NCBI RefSeq assembly: GCF_020379485.1
Contig: NC_063436.1
Location: 28,332,423 to 28,396,422 of the forward strand
Length of the DNA: 64,000 bases
Reading direction: 5' to 3'
DNA from: Brassica napus
Lineage: Eukaryota > Streptophyta > Magnoliopsida > Brassicales > Brassicaceae
Shown: positions 32,183 through 44,531 of the stretch, piece after piece
Numbering within the stretch: the first letter of the stretch is position 1
Layout: each line of letters begins with the position of its first letter
Program-made: the position numbers and the translations under genes
Notes under the pieces: generated by a model
Seen by the model: only the letters and a program-made list of their open reading frames with translations
The model's database searches: none
What the model was told of the DNA's origin: nothing

Positions 32183-32490
32183 ATATAATTTGAATTTTAG
32201 TGATTAGATTTGTTTCGTTGATTGATGTCGAGACTGAAAGCCATTTTCATTGTATTTCATTTGATGGGTTATACACGAACTCTTAGTATAGTTCTGATTT
32301 TTCTTTAAAATATGTAGCTACCAGAATAAACTTTGTTAAGAATATCTCCTTTGTGAGTTTTCAGGACCGTGATTGAATGAAAACTTTAGGGGTTTTTCTG
32401 ATATAAGAATATGAAATATTATAAATCAATAAACCATGTCCTCTCCTTGTGAATAAAGGTCAGATAATAGTGTAAAGTAATACTATAAAA

Positions 32491-32517
32491 TTAGGTTAAG
32501 ATCCGCGTCTTTCGCGG
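32491..32517 (-). mobile_element. Helitron 3'-terminus-like sequence, minus strand
   Basis: On the minus strand the sequence is CCGCG-AAAGA-CGCGG (hairpin 32503-32517) followed by ATCTTAACCTAA, ending in CTAA before a T. Hairpin, spacing and CTRR end fit a Helitron 3' terminus. No matching 5' TC end was found, so the element limits are unknown. Confidence 0.5.
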
Positions 32518-32525
32518 AATGAATG

Positions 32526-32725
32526 TTATATATATATATATATATATGTTATATAATATAATAGTTTAAGTAGTTTTTAATATTTTTTAAAATTAGGTTG
32601 TCAATATTTTTTCAAATTTTTATCAAAAAAAATTGTTCAAAGTAACTTTCAAAATTAAGATATTTATGTATTTTCTTATATGACATATAATTTAATTTAA
32701 AATGATATATATATACATATATATA

Positions 32726-32760
<35 letters not shown>
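32526..32760. repeat. TA-rich microsatellite tracts
   Basis: Runs of alternating T and A occur at about 32526-32548 and 32706-32760, directly behind the Helitron-like end. Confidence 0.8.
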
Positions 32761-32762
<2 letters not shown>

Positions 32763-34629
32763 TTATTTTTAATACTTATTAAATGAGCCTTTCAACTTAT
32801 ATGATTTTTTAATTATTTGTATCATGTCATAGCCAAAATTTTAAACCATAGATTACAAAATTTGAATGTGAAACTTTTAAAGGTTTTAGTAATTTATACT
32901 CATTTTTAAAAATTCAAAATATAACATATAAAGAAAACTTTTAATTTTTATTAAATGGTTTCTATGGTTGTTTAATTTATTTTAATAGTTTAAAATTAAA
33001 CAAATATGATATAAGACACACTTATTTTTATCGAATATTTATTATTCAAAATTATTAATTGTCATATATACTTTAGCCATATTAGGTAATTCTGTAATTT
33101 TATTTATGGAAATAATGAAGCACATTAATAATATATTTATGGTTAGTTTAATAAAAAAATTATTATATATTTAGATGTACCAACCTATTTCTCTAAGGAT
33201 TCTAAGAATCATTCTAGTAATAACATGTGGTTACAAAAAAATGTTGTAATGCTTCTCAAATAATATATAAGGGATTAAAGACCACTTGAGTAGCTGAAAG
33301 TTTTTATGTACACATGGGTTTTGGTCTTTTTTTCTTTCTGAATTGGACACATCATGTCACAATCGAGATCCCGGTATGTTATGTGAATGTTAATGGCTGT
33401 ATATATGCTTAGTTTCTCCATGGAATCTGTTTAGTAGATAAGCCCTTCCATCACGTTTTATTTGCTTAGACAATATGAATGTTTAAAATTAAGCATATTA
33501 ATAAATTGTAAAACTGATTGGGATATTATCTTTATAATGTAAGTATGGATGATAAAACCAGATCAGAAGAACAAGAAATAATTGATATTAAAGATACAAA
33601 TATATAAAGCAAATTGGTTAGACAAACCCTACCACTACCACATGTTCATTACACATTGTACATAACTGTTGAATCAGATCAACTGATTCGGGAACCAATA
33701 TGAAGATGATCATGACCATTCACCTCTCTATATTTTTTTCCTTTTTCTTTTCAATATATGTTGATGCCCTTTAGTAGGACCATGTTGCAACTTCTGCATA
33801 TATGATAATAATATGTGATCATAAAGACAATTAATCCTAGTGTAAAATAGAAATACTTGTCCATATGATACCACTTTCTCAATGTTTTCATCTAAGATTT
33901 ATGTTATAGAACTTGTCGTGGTGCCAAGCAACGATGCAACACTAGTTTCCATCACTCACATTTTAATATAAATCAAACTGTAGACTCAATTGTTTCAACA
34001 ATTCGCGGTACGATCGTTAATTCTCGGATACTAATATGTGTTTTTGGTCTCATATGTATATAGAATTTGCAACATAGATGTAAAACTGCTCATACAATAT
34101 TGGTTTGCAAGCTTGAAACTAGGCGGGTTCGGCGGATCCTGTCCATCAAAGCCCTCACCACACAAAATAAAATTTAAGAATCTCTTAGGTTTGTATGTAT
34201 GTATATATTTATAGGCAGTGAGCACCTAAGCTTTTTCTTTTGTTCTTTTCCTCTTCCAGTTTCAAATCATTTATTTTCTTAAAAGAATCAAGCAATTTTG
34301 TATAGTTTTCTACTTTTTTTTTATCTATTTTATTTTAATCATTTTGACTCTAAATATTGAAAATTTCAAAACAAATATATTAAATTCTAGAGAATAAAGA
34401 GACTAGTGAGGGACAAAGGTAGATGCAAATTTCATTATACATCTTCATACTTTCTTTTTAACTTTTCCTTTTGTTTCTCTAATATCCTTTGTCCCTTGGA
34501 ACTCATAGACGAAGACATTTGCTTTTTAGATAGGTAGGTGCTTATAACTTTTGTAATTTAAGAGAAAAAACTAAATAAGCTTCTCTAAACACATTGATCC
34601 CCCAAAAAGCATATTCTTAAAATGAACAC

Positions 34630-36177
34630 TCAAAAATCACATTTGTAATGCTTGAGAAGCCTATTGGCTTCCCTCATACCACTATAGTAAGCACCATGAG
34701 TTGTGGAATAATGAGTTCTATGTGTTGCTTCCCCGGCAAACATGACTTGAAGCTCATGAACCTTGGTTTGATCATGACACTTCCCCTGACCACTCTTCTT
34801 ATTAATCTTTGGCAATGGCTCAGCCAAGGCGTCTAGGTCATCACCACTTGATCCAACGGCCACATAAGAATACGAGCCGCGGAACAGAGGATCACCTCCC
34901 CACTTGCTCTTCAAGACCTTTGTGATTCTCAAGACTTCATTATCATTACCATTCACATAGCCATTTTTCACTTGCTTGCCTGTCAAGCAAGATATAGTGG
35001 TCAAGACACCATCTATGATCTCTTCATCGGTTAGTTTCTCGAGCTCTATAGCTTCTTTCCCTGCAAACCAAGAAAGCAAGACCTTCGAATTGCTATGGAT
35101 TGGTGCTATCGTCGCGGTTCTCCTCATCCACCACGGTATTTTCACGAACCTAGAATCCGAATCCTCCCGACCAAACACGAGTTGCAACGACGGGAAGTTC
35201 CTCTCAGACACTTCAACAAAGAGCTTGTTCACAACTCCGTAGCCTAACCTCTTGATCGCGTCTGATTTGAACTCAGGCAAAGGAGGACTAAACAATTCGT
35301 CATCACTCTCAATCCCTGCCTTAAGCACACCTAAAGAGACGGTAACAATAACATGATCTGCAAACACAACAGACCCATCTGAGAAATGCAGCCTCACGGG
35401 ACACTCTTCACAACTCTCCCACTCGATCTTCGTGACCGTTCGGTTCAGCTGGATAACACCATGAGGAAGAACAGAGGCCAAGTGGTGAATCACGCTCACG
35501 TAGCCTTTAGCTATAGTGATCTCTTCCCCTGGAAACATCTGGTACTCGCTCTCCGCCGCGTAGTCAAGCGTCCAGAGATCATCTGCTGACGTGTACGTCC
35601 TCTGCGTGTTGCTAAACATCGTAAAGATAGCTTCTTCGAGCGATCCATTCCCTCCATTGCCGGTTGCATCACGGTAAGCGTCGAAACCAGATTTCAAGAA
35701 CGAACCAACACTAGTGGCATTTTCGTAAATACTACCCAACCCCGAAACGACGTCGTTTTGAGTGATTTTTTTCTCTTTCTCTTTCTTTTTGCCCTGAGCT
35801 AGCTCCATGAGAGCGTTGAACAGCCCCGAGACGGGTTCGACGACGGAAGGGTCAACCTCGAAGCCGCCTTCCGCAAAGGTCCTAGCTTTATCAGCGGTGG
35901 AGTCCATGCACTCCCACGGCTCGTCGGAGACCAGAGAGCCAGCCTCCTCGGCGATTTTGTAAACGGGGCTTCCGCCGATGCCGTGTATCCACGTGGCGCC
36001 CATCTCGATCCTCTCGGAGGAGAACTCGAAGGTGTTGATCCTCCCGCCGATTCTGGACCCGCCTTCGAAGACGGAGAGGTCGAAGGTGGTGTTGTTGGAG
36101 TGGGTGTAGAGCTTGTTCGCCGCCGTGAGGCCGGCCATTCCGGCTCCGATGATCACTACTCTCGGCTTTTTCAACAT
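34630..36177 (-). CDS. PAO5: Polyamine oxidase (PAO5-type)
   Basis: Intronless, 515 residues from the ATG at 36175-36177. An upstream in-frame ATG at 36282 would add 35 hydrophobic residues unlike the family, while MLKKPRVVIIGAGMAGL is the normal beginning. It is a flavoprotein amine oxidase acting on spermine and thermospermine. The FAD-binding Rossmann motif GAGMAGLTAANKL lies at about residues 11-23. GGRINTFEF and MGATWIHGIGG follow, and the C-terminal FAD motif is MFAGEATHRTHYSTTHGAYYSG. The Arabidopsis PAO5 gene is likewise intronless, cytosolic and of similar length, and acts as a thermospermine oxidase/dehydrogenase that limits xylem differentiation. The substrate is inferred from orthology. 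No signal peptide or peroxisomal tail is visible (the C-terminus is HYKCDF). Confidence 0.93.
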   Translation of the reverse strand: MLKKPRVVIIGAGMAGLTAANKLYTHSNNTTFDLSVFEGGSRIGGRINTFEFSSERIEMGATWIHGIGGSPVYKIAEEAGSLVSDEPWECMDSTADKARTFAEGGFEVDPSVVEPVSGLFNALMELAQGKKKEKEKKITQNDVVSGLGSIYENATSVGSFLKSGFDAYRDATGNGGNGSLEEAIFTMFSNTQRTYTSADDLWTLDYAAESEYQMFPGEEITIAKGYVSVIHHLASVLPHGVIQLNRTVTKIEWESCEECPVRLHFSDGSVVFADHVIVTVSLGVLKAGIESDDELFSPPLPEFKSDAIKRLGYGVVNKLFVEVSERNFPSLQLVFGREDSDSRFVKIPWWMRRTATIAPIHSNSKVLLSWFAGKEAIELEKLTDEEIIDGVLTTISCLTGKQVKNGYVNGNDNEVLRITKVLKSKWGGDPLFRGSYSYVAVGSSGDDLDALAEPLPKINKKSGQGKCHDQTKVHELQVMFAGEATHRTHYSTTHGAYYSGMREANRLLKHYKCDF

Positions 36178-38052
36178 TGTTGTCTCTGTCGGTTGTGTGT
36201 AAGCTTCGATGAAAAACGATAAAATTAAAGAAGGAGAGCGGAGAAGGTGAATGAATGGAGAGAGATTGCTTTGACAGAACATTTATAAGAGAGACAAGAG
36301 TGTTGTGTTGTGTCCGAAAGCGAGTTGAGAGATTTTTACTATGTTACAAGATTTTATCATTTTAATTATTTTGCTGGTTTTGTAAATATATTAAAATTGT
36401 TTCACGATTCTACATACATATCAGAATATGCTATCATGTAATGTGTAGTCGAGAATATTCAAAATATATTAAATAAAAAAAGAATAGGGGGATTATATTG
36501 TATAAACGTCTTTAAATATTTTTTTGAAATCTTTTGTAATGAAATTTTCAGTGAAATCGCCCCTTGTAAATTAGTGATCGTTACTGATTATAGTACTCTT
36601 AGCTAGGTTTAGTTATCCACTAAGTACTGTTTTTTTTTTCAGCTTCCACTAATTACTGTTCAAATGAATAACAAATATAAAATTATTAGTATCACTGTAT
36701 CAGTATCACAAAGAAAACTCATATCCAAAGAAATTCATGTCAATTAGATTTCAAGTCACCTCAAAGCTCACCTCTCCTCTCATTGATATATTAATTGATC
36801 TACTATTATTTGAATCCTTTATTAGTTTGTTTTTATACTACTGTACTATCTAGTCTACGAGAGATGCACCTTGAATTGGTGAGCACAAAATATTAGCAGC
36901 ATTTACTTAATGAATGGTGAATTGGTGATGAACGGATTTGCATGTTGTGGAACATTCTCCAAACGTACCAACAACGTCTCGCTATTTATACATGATGTGT
37001 TTACATACATCTCTGTCTCCTTCTTCTTCTTTTTTCCAACAACACGTATCTGTCTTTCTTTTTCTGCACAACTTGAGATGTAATGCTCTTTGTTTTTTAC
37101 CCAAAAAATTTTCTTTTTGTTTATTAAACTTATTTTGATAATATAAAACTAAAAGAGATTATAATTTCTGGAAAGAGTGAGGTCACAGACTCACAGGTAT
37201 GAAAGAAGATGGCAGGAACGGCCCACAAGATGCAAATTATGAGTCAGTGCTACTGATTCACCTTTGATTGGATGCCCACTTCTAATCGACCATTGTGTCA
37301 TCACTCTTAAGATATATCTTAATATAATTGTATATATCTCTTTTAGCTACATCATGCGTATATGCATGCAGCTACGTCACAGTGACAATCACCCTAATCA
37401 GTCTCAGATTCTGAAAATATGATACAAAACTAAAATAATTGATTTGACTAATTTTATACCATTAAAACCTATAGTTTCCATACAACGTAATTTTAAATAA
37501 TTAAATTGAACGTAGCAAAAATATATGATTCGTATTATCATATGTACACTATAACAAAAAATCATATAAACATGTAACTAAAATTAAATATCATGATAAT
37601 ATCTCAATTTTCCAAAATGTTGTATTTGGAACAAATTGACATATCTACATCGTCGCTATATATTTTATAGTTTTTCGGTAGTGCATCATGAAAAAATAAT
37701 AGAAATGTGAGATTAACTTAGGAAAACGATCAAGACATTACAAACTTGAGAGTTCTTATCTACTTCATTTCAATGTTAACTTTTTCTTTTAGAAGAATAA
37801 CTGTTTACTTGTTGTGTGTTCCGCTTAAAATTGAAACTTTTAAGATATCGAATCGACGTGTTATATATATAGTGGAAAATATAAAGATGTTAATTATGCT
37901 TTTCCTTTGCTTTTTATCCTTTGAACTTGTAGGCAATCATCATAACACTAATACAAGATGAACAATTGATTCCTTAAGCGCGAATATGTTCATGAAGAAA
38001 GGTTCTTTAAAGAAGATTTTCCTTTAAGATCGATCAAACTTTTTTTCTTTTA
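36178..38052. other. Promoter side of PAO5 and intergenic DNA
   Basis: The leader and promoter of PAO5 lie in the first few hundred bases. A micro-insertion is at 36616-36660. The rest is AT-rich with no gene or clear repeat. Confidence 0.45.
36616..36660 (-). repeat. Micro-insertion 7 with 16-bp direct repeat
   Basis: TCCACTAAGTACTGTT (36616-36631) and TCCACTAATTACTGTT (36645-36660) differ at one base. The 13-nt insert is eight T plus CAGCT, that is AGCTG plus A-run on the minus strand. Confidence 0.7.
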
Positions 38053-38902
38053 GGCTTTGATTGGTAACATGTAGTACACTTGATTTAGGTTGAGTTAAGC
38101 ATATAAATCAAAAATGTTACCAATCATGAATTAGTTTTAAGATTTTGAAGTTGTGTTTGAGTTATAGTTGATTATAATTGAGTTACAATTTTGAGTTATA
38201 GCCTTTGTAAAAATGATAACTCAAATCTAAAATCTACATCAACAAAAAGCTCATGTATTAAGATTTGAGTTAAAGAAAAGTTTGAGTTTGTCAATTAACT
38301 ACCCACTACCTTTTGAATATTAACAATTTAGAAAAATTACAATAACACGTAGCCTTTACGTTTAGTTTATATTATTTAATACAATATACTTAACAATTTA
38401 TTATGGTTATATACTAGTTAGCCAAAGTTTTTCTCTAATTTACCAAAAAAGCTTTTCTAAAATCACATTTTCATTTTAATTAGTTAAAAAAATCTATAAC
38501 TTTAGTTGTTAATTTTCTTTGGTGATTAAAAAGTTATGTAAATAAAATATTTGTATAAGTTCCAATTAAATAGTCAATTAATTTTTTCTATTAATTTTTA
38601 TTTTTTAATATTGTTTGGTAATTAAAAATTCATGTACACAAAATTTCAACATCCTTAGTTAATTTTGATTTATTTATTTTATTATTAAAATATTATTTAT
38701 ATTTTAAAATAATATATACTGCGACTTATACATCAAAAATGTTACCAATCAAATAATATTAATAAAATAATAACTCACATTTTTACTGCGAACTCACCAC
38801 ATAAATCTACAGTTTCTACCACATAGTTTTTACTACAAGTTACATCAAATCGTACATTTTATTGTAACTCAACTCTAATACTACGTGTCACCAGTCGAAG
38901 CC
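38053..38902. mobile_element. Tourist-like (Harbinger-type) MITE
   Basis: The ends are GGCTTTGATTGGTAACATGT on the left and, on the opposite strand, GGCTTCGACTGGTGACACGT on the right, inside a TTA duplication (38050-38052 and 38903-38905). Length is 850 bp with no coding capacity. A block AAAAATGTTACCAATCA is repeated near both ends (about 38110 and 38735). The TIR differs from that of the autonomous-looking element at 3172-8181, so that element is unlikely to be its direct source. Confidence 0.8.
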
Positions 38903-39478
38903 TTAATAGAGATATTGTTGCACATGTATCTTACTTTAGCTGAAATTAATTATATCAAACTTTTTGCGCTGTACACAGAAATGGATCTTCATCAAAGGTA
39001 GTGCAGATCCGTAATCTATCATATCGCCTACTTAATAGTATATAAATCAGAAAATGACCCATTATTAGCAAGAGAAAGTATACGTTTAGTATCAAGACTT
39101 GATAACTATAATTACTCATACAAAAATATTGAACTACACGATATGCACGGCTTGTACGTAAAATCCACAATAATAAACAAGTGTTATAAATTTTGCGACC
39201 CAACATTGATTAATTGTCTGAAAATGTGAAAAAATAACAGAATCACAAAAAAAAAAAAACAATTTAACAGAATTACAGCATAGCAAATTTTGCGAAGGCT
39301 TAGAAAATGTGTGGACATAAATACATAGGTTCAAACAGAAGAAAAGCGATTTTCACAGGATCTATGATCAATATTTTACAGGAAATATGCTTTTTAATTA
39401 TTTGTGTAAGATAGTTTAAATCAAGATGGCTATTGAATAAGTGAGCGTGTAATATACATGAGTGAAAATCAAATAGAA

Positions 39479-39516
39479 GGCTAGTCTATGTGTTACAAAA
39501 AAAAGAGGCTAGTCTA
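39479..39516 (+). repeat. Micro-insertion 8 with 10-bp direct repeat
   Basis: GGCTAGTCTA at 39479-39488 and 39507-39516 flanks TGTGTTAC plus eight A plus GA. Confidence 0.6.
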
Positions 39517-40201
39517 CGATCTTGCAAACAATTTTAAGAATAACAATATTTTCAAACAAAGATATAATAATTTACAGATACTGAAAGATATAGATAAATA
39601 CGAAATTGACACTTGCTATTTGGAACGTCGACACTATGCATAGTGTTTGTGTAGATATATAATTATGTAGGTGGAGGAAAAGTGAAAATCTTGAGCTCCA
39701 AAACTCTAGCTACTATGGTATTTCCCGTGACTCAAGGACTTTTCCTCGAGCTTCAAAGCTTGATAATGACACACTCGAAGGTTATCACGTGTTACATACT
39801 CATAAATTAAATACGCAAACCATAGACAGTCCCATAGAGAGAATCACACTATCACTCATAAATTAAATACTGTTGTGCGTTGTAGTCATTTATAGAGTAA
39901 CAACTAGCTTGAGTATCACACTATCACTCCCTCGAAGCTTTGCAGTCTAAACAAGCTTCATGCTCTGTTGGTTCACCACACTCACACACATCTTTATCAT
40001 GAAGAAAGAACAATAGTTATTTTTGGTGAACCTATGTTCAAGAAAAATAAGGATCTGGATTACTTTGTGCAGAATATAAAAATCGGTTACAAATAGAATA
40101 TTAATCGGTGGATGGGGAGATATCAAGAATGTTGAAACAATGAACCAGAGACAAAAGAAAATGGTTTTAGTGGCTAGGAATTAAAAAAGGACATAACCTA
40201 T

Positions 40202-40261
40202 GGACATGTAGTTTTTGAGCCACAACTTTTTATGTGGACACATAGTTTTTGAGCCACAACT
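40202..40261. repeat. Tandem 26-bp repeat at 34-bp period
   Basis: GTTTTTGAGCCACAACT and its GGACA(T/C) prefix occur at 40202-40227 and 40236-40261, nearly identical. Confidence 0.8.
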
Positions 40262-41496
40262 GTGTCTCCTTTTTCAAGACAAATAATTTGACATACACAT
40301 GCAAAACTCAAGACGTGTTTGTGCGTACGTATGTGTGTTTGTTTGCGTCGACAAACAAGGTTTTTTGTTTGGTTGTAGCTGAATTGAACCAATAATAAGA
40401 ATCCAACAAAGCCTATAGGAGCTAATGTGATGGTCTTGGATCTGTGAACGACTGGTGTATTTAATCTTCAGATAAAGTCAATAACCCCATGAAAGGCTCA
40501 GTACTATTAGTATTATTACCTTCTGAATGTTTTAAAACTAGAGCGAGAGAGAATCTACCAGAAGATATTCTGCAATAAATATCCTCGACTGTTGCTACTT
40601 AACTCCTTCACCAGTTCACCCCACAATCGCATGAGCTGTAATACGAATTGTCTGCAAATGTATATATCTAACTTCTTAAGATTGCGCAACAGCTCTATAG
40701 ATTGTCAGAATAGTGGGTTGGCCCGGTTCAACATGGTTTGTTCAGAACCGTTTGATTTAAATGAAACCGAAAAGAGGTGAAGACTGAAGAACCAAACTTC
40801 TATTTCATTTTGTTGTTGGAAATGTAACTGAACGGTTTTGTAAAACATGAGTCGAGTTCTTAAAATATGGATTTCAGTTTGTTAATTAACCTTTGTTCTG
40901 TTTCACTAGCTTCAGATTCGCAACAAAGGCTGAACACAAAGTAAGCTACGTGCCCACGGTTAACATGAAGAAACATGATCAAGAACCCTAAATGATTCAA
41001 GAAGTCACAAACCTCCCAATGTTTTGAACTACTGATGGCCTACATATACCAAGTAAATTCTTCGCAAAACTAACACTTAAAAACGGCATATATAAAAATC
41101 CTCGCAAAACCGACAATCCTAAACCGCAGCAACGTGCTAATAGTCACGGGATTGCTTCCTCAAGGCTTGGAGCCACATGAGAAAACGTGTGACTTAAAGT
41201 TCTCTAGTACATCTTCAGGTCTGTAAATCAAGTGTCACTCATCTGCCTCCACCACTATATGCACCTGCAATGTACCACCTCCACTACTACTCTCACAATT
41301 ACAAAAAGCACCGACACTAGTCCAAGGTTCCACTACATTCCAGTGGAAGTCTGACTCTTTTTTAGTTTTGTTTTCATAACTTAAAAGTTGTATCGTATGA
41401 GTTACATAAGAAAATCAATATCACCCATTACTTCCATGAAAAATATGCGTAAAATGAAAATAAAAGGTTGGGGGTGACTCATAAATTCAAAGGAGG

Positions 41497-41825
41497 CTTC
41501 ATGGCCAAATGTAAAAAAAAATGTTCAGGAGTAATAATTGTTTTGGAATGTAACCGTTGTGTTCGAAATGATATTAAAAAGAATCGGTAGAAATTTCCAG
41601 ATATATTACTAAAAAAAATCAGCATAACACTCCTAGTCTATTGGAATTAAGAAAATTATATCCTTAAAAATTCGAAAGATGTTCAAAAGAAGTTTCATGG
41701 TCAAAAATAAAGATGTTTGAATAACCATTATTTTGGAATGTACCAGTTGTTTTTGAAATGATATTAAAAAAAAAATCGGCAAGATAACACTCTTAGTCTA
41801 TTGGAATTAAGAAAATTCTGTGTCT
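41497..41825. repeat. Diverged direct repeat, about 150 bp
   Basis: Copies at about 41497-41660 and 41690-41825 share TTTTGGAATGTA, GAAATGATATTAAAAA, ATAACACTC.TAGTC and TATTGGAATTAAGAAAATT in the same order. Confidence 0.75.
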
Positions 41826-42097
41826 ATTGTCATACAATACATGTGGAAATCAAGTTTTTGTTCGTTTTCTTTGTATTAAGAAACATACTCTTCTAAATAT
41901 TGGTAAATATATAACTGAATAACTTGACTGGCGCAAACGATGTTCTAATAGCGGCCACATCCAAACTCCGTTTAGCATTAAAAGGCACAAAAGATAGTTG
42001 AAGTCTTAACATTCAAAACTCTGATTTAAGTTGGACATAAAAGTCCTGTTTTTTTTGTTCATTGAAACTAGCTGGGGATAGTATTGAGCAAGATGGA

Positions 42098-42973
42098 TCA
42101 GACATAAACACCACTAGCAAGTAGCAAAAACAACGATCCAAACCCCTGCAATTAACAGAGAAACAAGTATTAAACCAAACATTAGGCTTAAGAAAACTAT
42201 TAAGTAAGTTAAAGAGGATAAAGAAGAAGAGTAAAGCCATACCAAGAAGACAGATGCTACTGCTGCAGTCGCGAGCTCCTTCCCGAGGCTACGGTTTTTC
42301 CTCGATGATGTAGCTTCATAGCTGCATCAGAAAGGTTTATAACAGGGTAAGTAAAAAAAATACAACAACACTTTGATCACTCCTTGTTTGACTTAATCCA
42401 AACCTAATATGAATGACTCAGGTATATCTTAAAGTTCTTGACTTGGTGCTAAAACCCACATGCTCGTAGCCAAGACGAGACACTACTACTACTACTACAA
42501 CTAAAACCAAACCATACCTCATAAAACATCAATCATTGCTCAGATCTAGTTAACTACATTCCCTTAGCAATTGAAAGTCCGAGTCTTTACTTCATACATC
42601 AATGATACAGAACTCACACATTCATCTTTCTCATACTAAAGCCTACCAGGAGCCTAGCAATTGAGAATGCGTTGTTAACCAGAGACTATACATACAATGT
42701 TGGGCCAAAAGCTTCAATGAACATCCAACAAGACGAGATCTTTAATACACATCTCATAACCTAGAGATCGGATCGAGATTAAGCTTACATGTAGAAGAAA
42801 GCTGTGATCACGAGGCCAATCGCTAGAGTGACCACCGACAGAGTCGGGTACATCGCCACCGGAATAGGACTCGCAATCGGTGTCGCCGCCTTCTCACCGG
42901 AAAAATAACACAAACCGTTAGTGAAAAACGCGATCAAATTCGCGGTGGAAGGATGGATCTGGGGACTTACCAT
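42098..42973 (-). CDS. Oligosaccharyltransferase small subunit (OST5/TMEM258 family)
   Basis: Four exons: the start codon alone at 42973-42971, then 42892-42789, 42321-42243 and 42145-42098, giving 77 residues (the family is about 79). All borders are GT-AG and phases fit. The protein reads MKAATPIASPIPV then a first membrane helix YPTLSVVTLAIGLVITAFF. YIYEATSSRKNRSLGKEL forms the loop, and a second helix AAVASVFLGFGSLFLLLASG ends in VYV. Both helices and the FGxLFLLL ending match TMEM258/Ost5, a small two-helix subunit of the ER oligosaccharyltransferase complex that performs N-glycosylation. The first exon contributes only the ATG. Extending exon 1 to an upstream Met would add residues unlike the family. 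The Arabidopsis counterpart is probably At4g29735. Confidence 0.85.
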
Positions 42974-44530
42974 TGTCGTCGCTATCTTCTTCGCTTTTCG
43001 ATCTGAGGAAGGAACAATGAGCAGCAGCACTTTCGTTGACTGAGAGAAAGATACTCCGCTCTTTACACACACAACTCGCTCCCGGTTAAGATCGGACCGG
43101 ACCGGTTTACACAAACTTTATGGGCCCGTTTAGTGTGATTTGATTCAATAAGCCCAAAACTACTTGGAAAGGCCTTTTTGAATAAAGATGCATTGTGTAC
43201 TCTGTATCCATATCTCTACGAGTCTACTACTACACAACCATCATTTTTGCTTCTTACAAAATTATTTAATTATCATTTTTTATCGAAATATTATTTAGTT
43301 CTTAAAGGTTTGATTAGATTAGATTAATTATTATTTATTAAAAACTAGGCCGAAGCAATTTATATATTTTTTTAATTTAGGATTCATTTTTTGAAATATT
43401 ATTTTAGTACTTACAAGTTTACTTGGACTATATTTAATTATTATCTATTAAAAATTTGGCCGAACAGTTTAACGGTGTTTACTAAACAATGGAATGATGA
43501 ATTATACTATATGATTTATAATTTGTTAAATATTTGATTCGTTGACCGATACAAAAAATAAAAATAAATTCTTTTTGATTTGAAAGAAGTGGTACGCAAC
43601 TGAGTGATGAAAACTGCTTGTACTTTTTTCCAAAGGTCAAGAGTTCTTTGCTACCGCATTTTATAATGTCATTATTTATAATTATCTAAATAGTTTTATT
43701 AAGAGATGACAAAAAAAAAGTTTTTTGAGAAAAAAAAATTGAATGTTATTATAAGTAGTCCACTTAATTGTTTAAAATATCTGGTTCTTAAAACATTGAA
43801 AACTGAAATTTGAAGGGGATAGCCTCAATATAAACATTACATTTGTGGATGACAAAAAAAAATAAAAATAAATAAACATTACATTTGTGCAATAAGTAGT
43901 TTGAGTTATTCTATGTTTAGTTCTGTTAAGTTTTTATATAGGAACCGATCGTCTAGCTAGGAAGACTATCCAATTTGTGTTTTAATGGCGTGTTTTTAAT
44001 GTTTGTTTTAGTCTTTTTAGTCAGCAACAAAAAAAAACGATTGTTTGTCATTGTCACTTCTTATAACGAATTTATAAAAGTACTACGTAAGTCGTCTAAT
44101 AATTTATCTCATATGTTAAACTTGATTTACTAAATGAACCTTCCGTGTGATAACGGCACACAAGTTTTCTTTGCAGGCCGTCAAGTGATCACGGACGGCG
44201 AGTCGGCGATACTCTTCGTGCGCTTCACTCTCTAACAGAGAAGTTATGTGAGTTGAACTCTACTAATTCTATTTAAATATACTATATAAACTTGCATTTA
44301 ACGATCGGCAACTAACAATGGACATAGTTTGTGATTAAAAAAAGTTTATAGTATATAAACTTGCATTTAACTATATATATCAAATGTACAATTAAATGTT
44401 TGCCTCACCGTGCATGTGATGCTTTGTGACGTCGAAAGAGAGAAACCCAAGTTCGAGGTGAAATAAGCCTTTTTTGCCTTCTCACGCTACTTGCCTGTGT
44501 GTTTCTTTTTTGACAAAACTTGCCTATGTG
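42974..44530. other. Intergenic region upstream of the OST subunit gene
   Basis: It includes the OST subunit leader and promoter, micro-insertion 9 (43830) and micro-insertion 10 (44489). Otherwise it is AT-rich, with no gene seen. Confidence 0.45.
43830..43889 (+). repeat. Micro-insertion 9 with 18-bp direct repeat
   Basis: ATAAACATTACATTTGTG is repeated exactly at 43830-43847 and 43872-43889. The 24-nt insert is GATGAC followed by an A-rich tail interrupted by single T. Confidence 0.82.
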
Positions 44531-44531
44531 T
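44489..44531 (-). repeat. Micro-insertion 10 with 14-bp direct repeat
   Basis: ACTTGCCTGTGTGT (44489-44502) and ACTTGCCTATGTGT (44518-44531) differ at one base. The 15-nt insert TTCTTTTTTGACAAA is TTTGTC plus an A-run on the minus strand. The second repeat copy later became the target of the hAT MITE. Confidence 0.7.

Larger units (their letters stand above)
32183..34629. other. Gene-poor AT-rich region upstream of PAO5 3' end
   Basis: No gene. It contains a solo Helitron 3' end (32491-32517) and TA microsatellites (about 32526-32548 and 32706-32760). The rest is plain AT-rich DNA. Confidence 0.5.
38903..42097. other. Intergenic region between MITE and OST subunit gene
   Basis: No gene could be supported. 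This is about where the syntenic WD40 gene (NFC5) would be expected, but no WD-repeat coding was recognised. It holds micro-insertion 8 (39479), a 26-bp repeat at 40202-40261 and a diverged direct repeat at 41497-41825. A minus-strand coding-like patch at about 40600-40720 is not recognised. Confidence 0.5.

Noticed and set aside
36178..36282. Upstream Met adding 35 residues to PAO5
   Set aside because: The extension is not conserved-looking, while MLKKPRVVIIGAG at 36177 is the normal flavoprotein start.
42785..43114. 109-residue open frame read straight through the OST subunit exon 1, intron and exon 2
   Set aside because: ATG/GTAAGT and a fitting acceptor define an intron, and the spliced product matches TMEM258/OST5 length and both helices.
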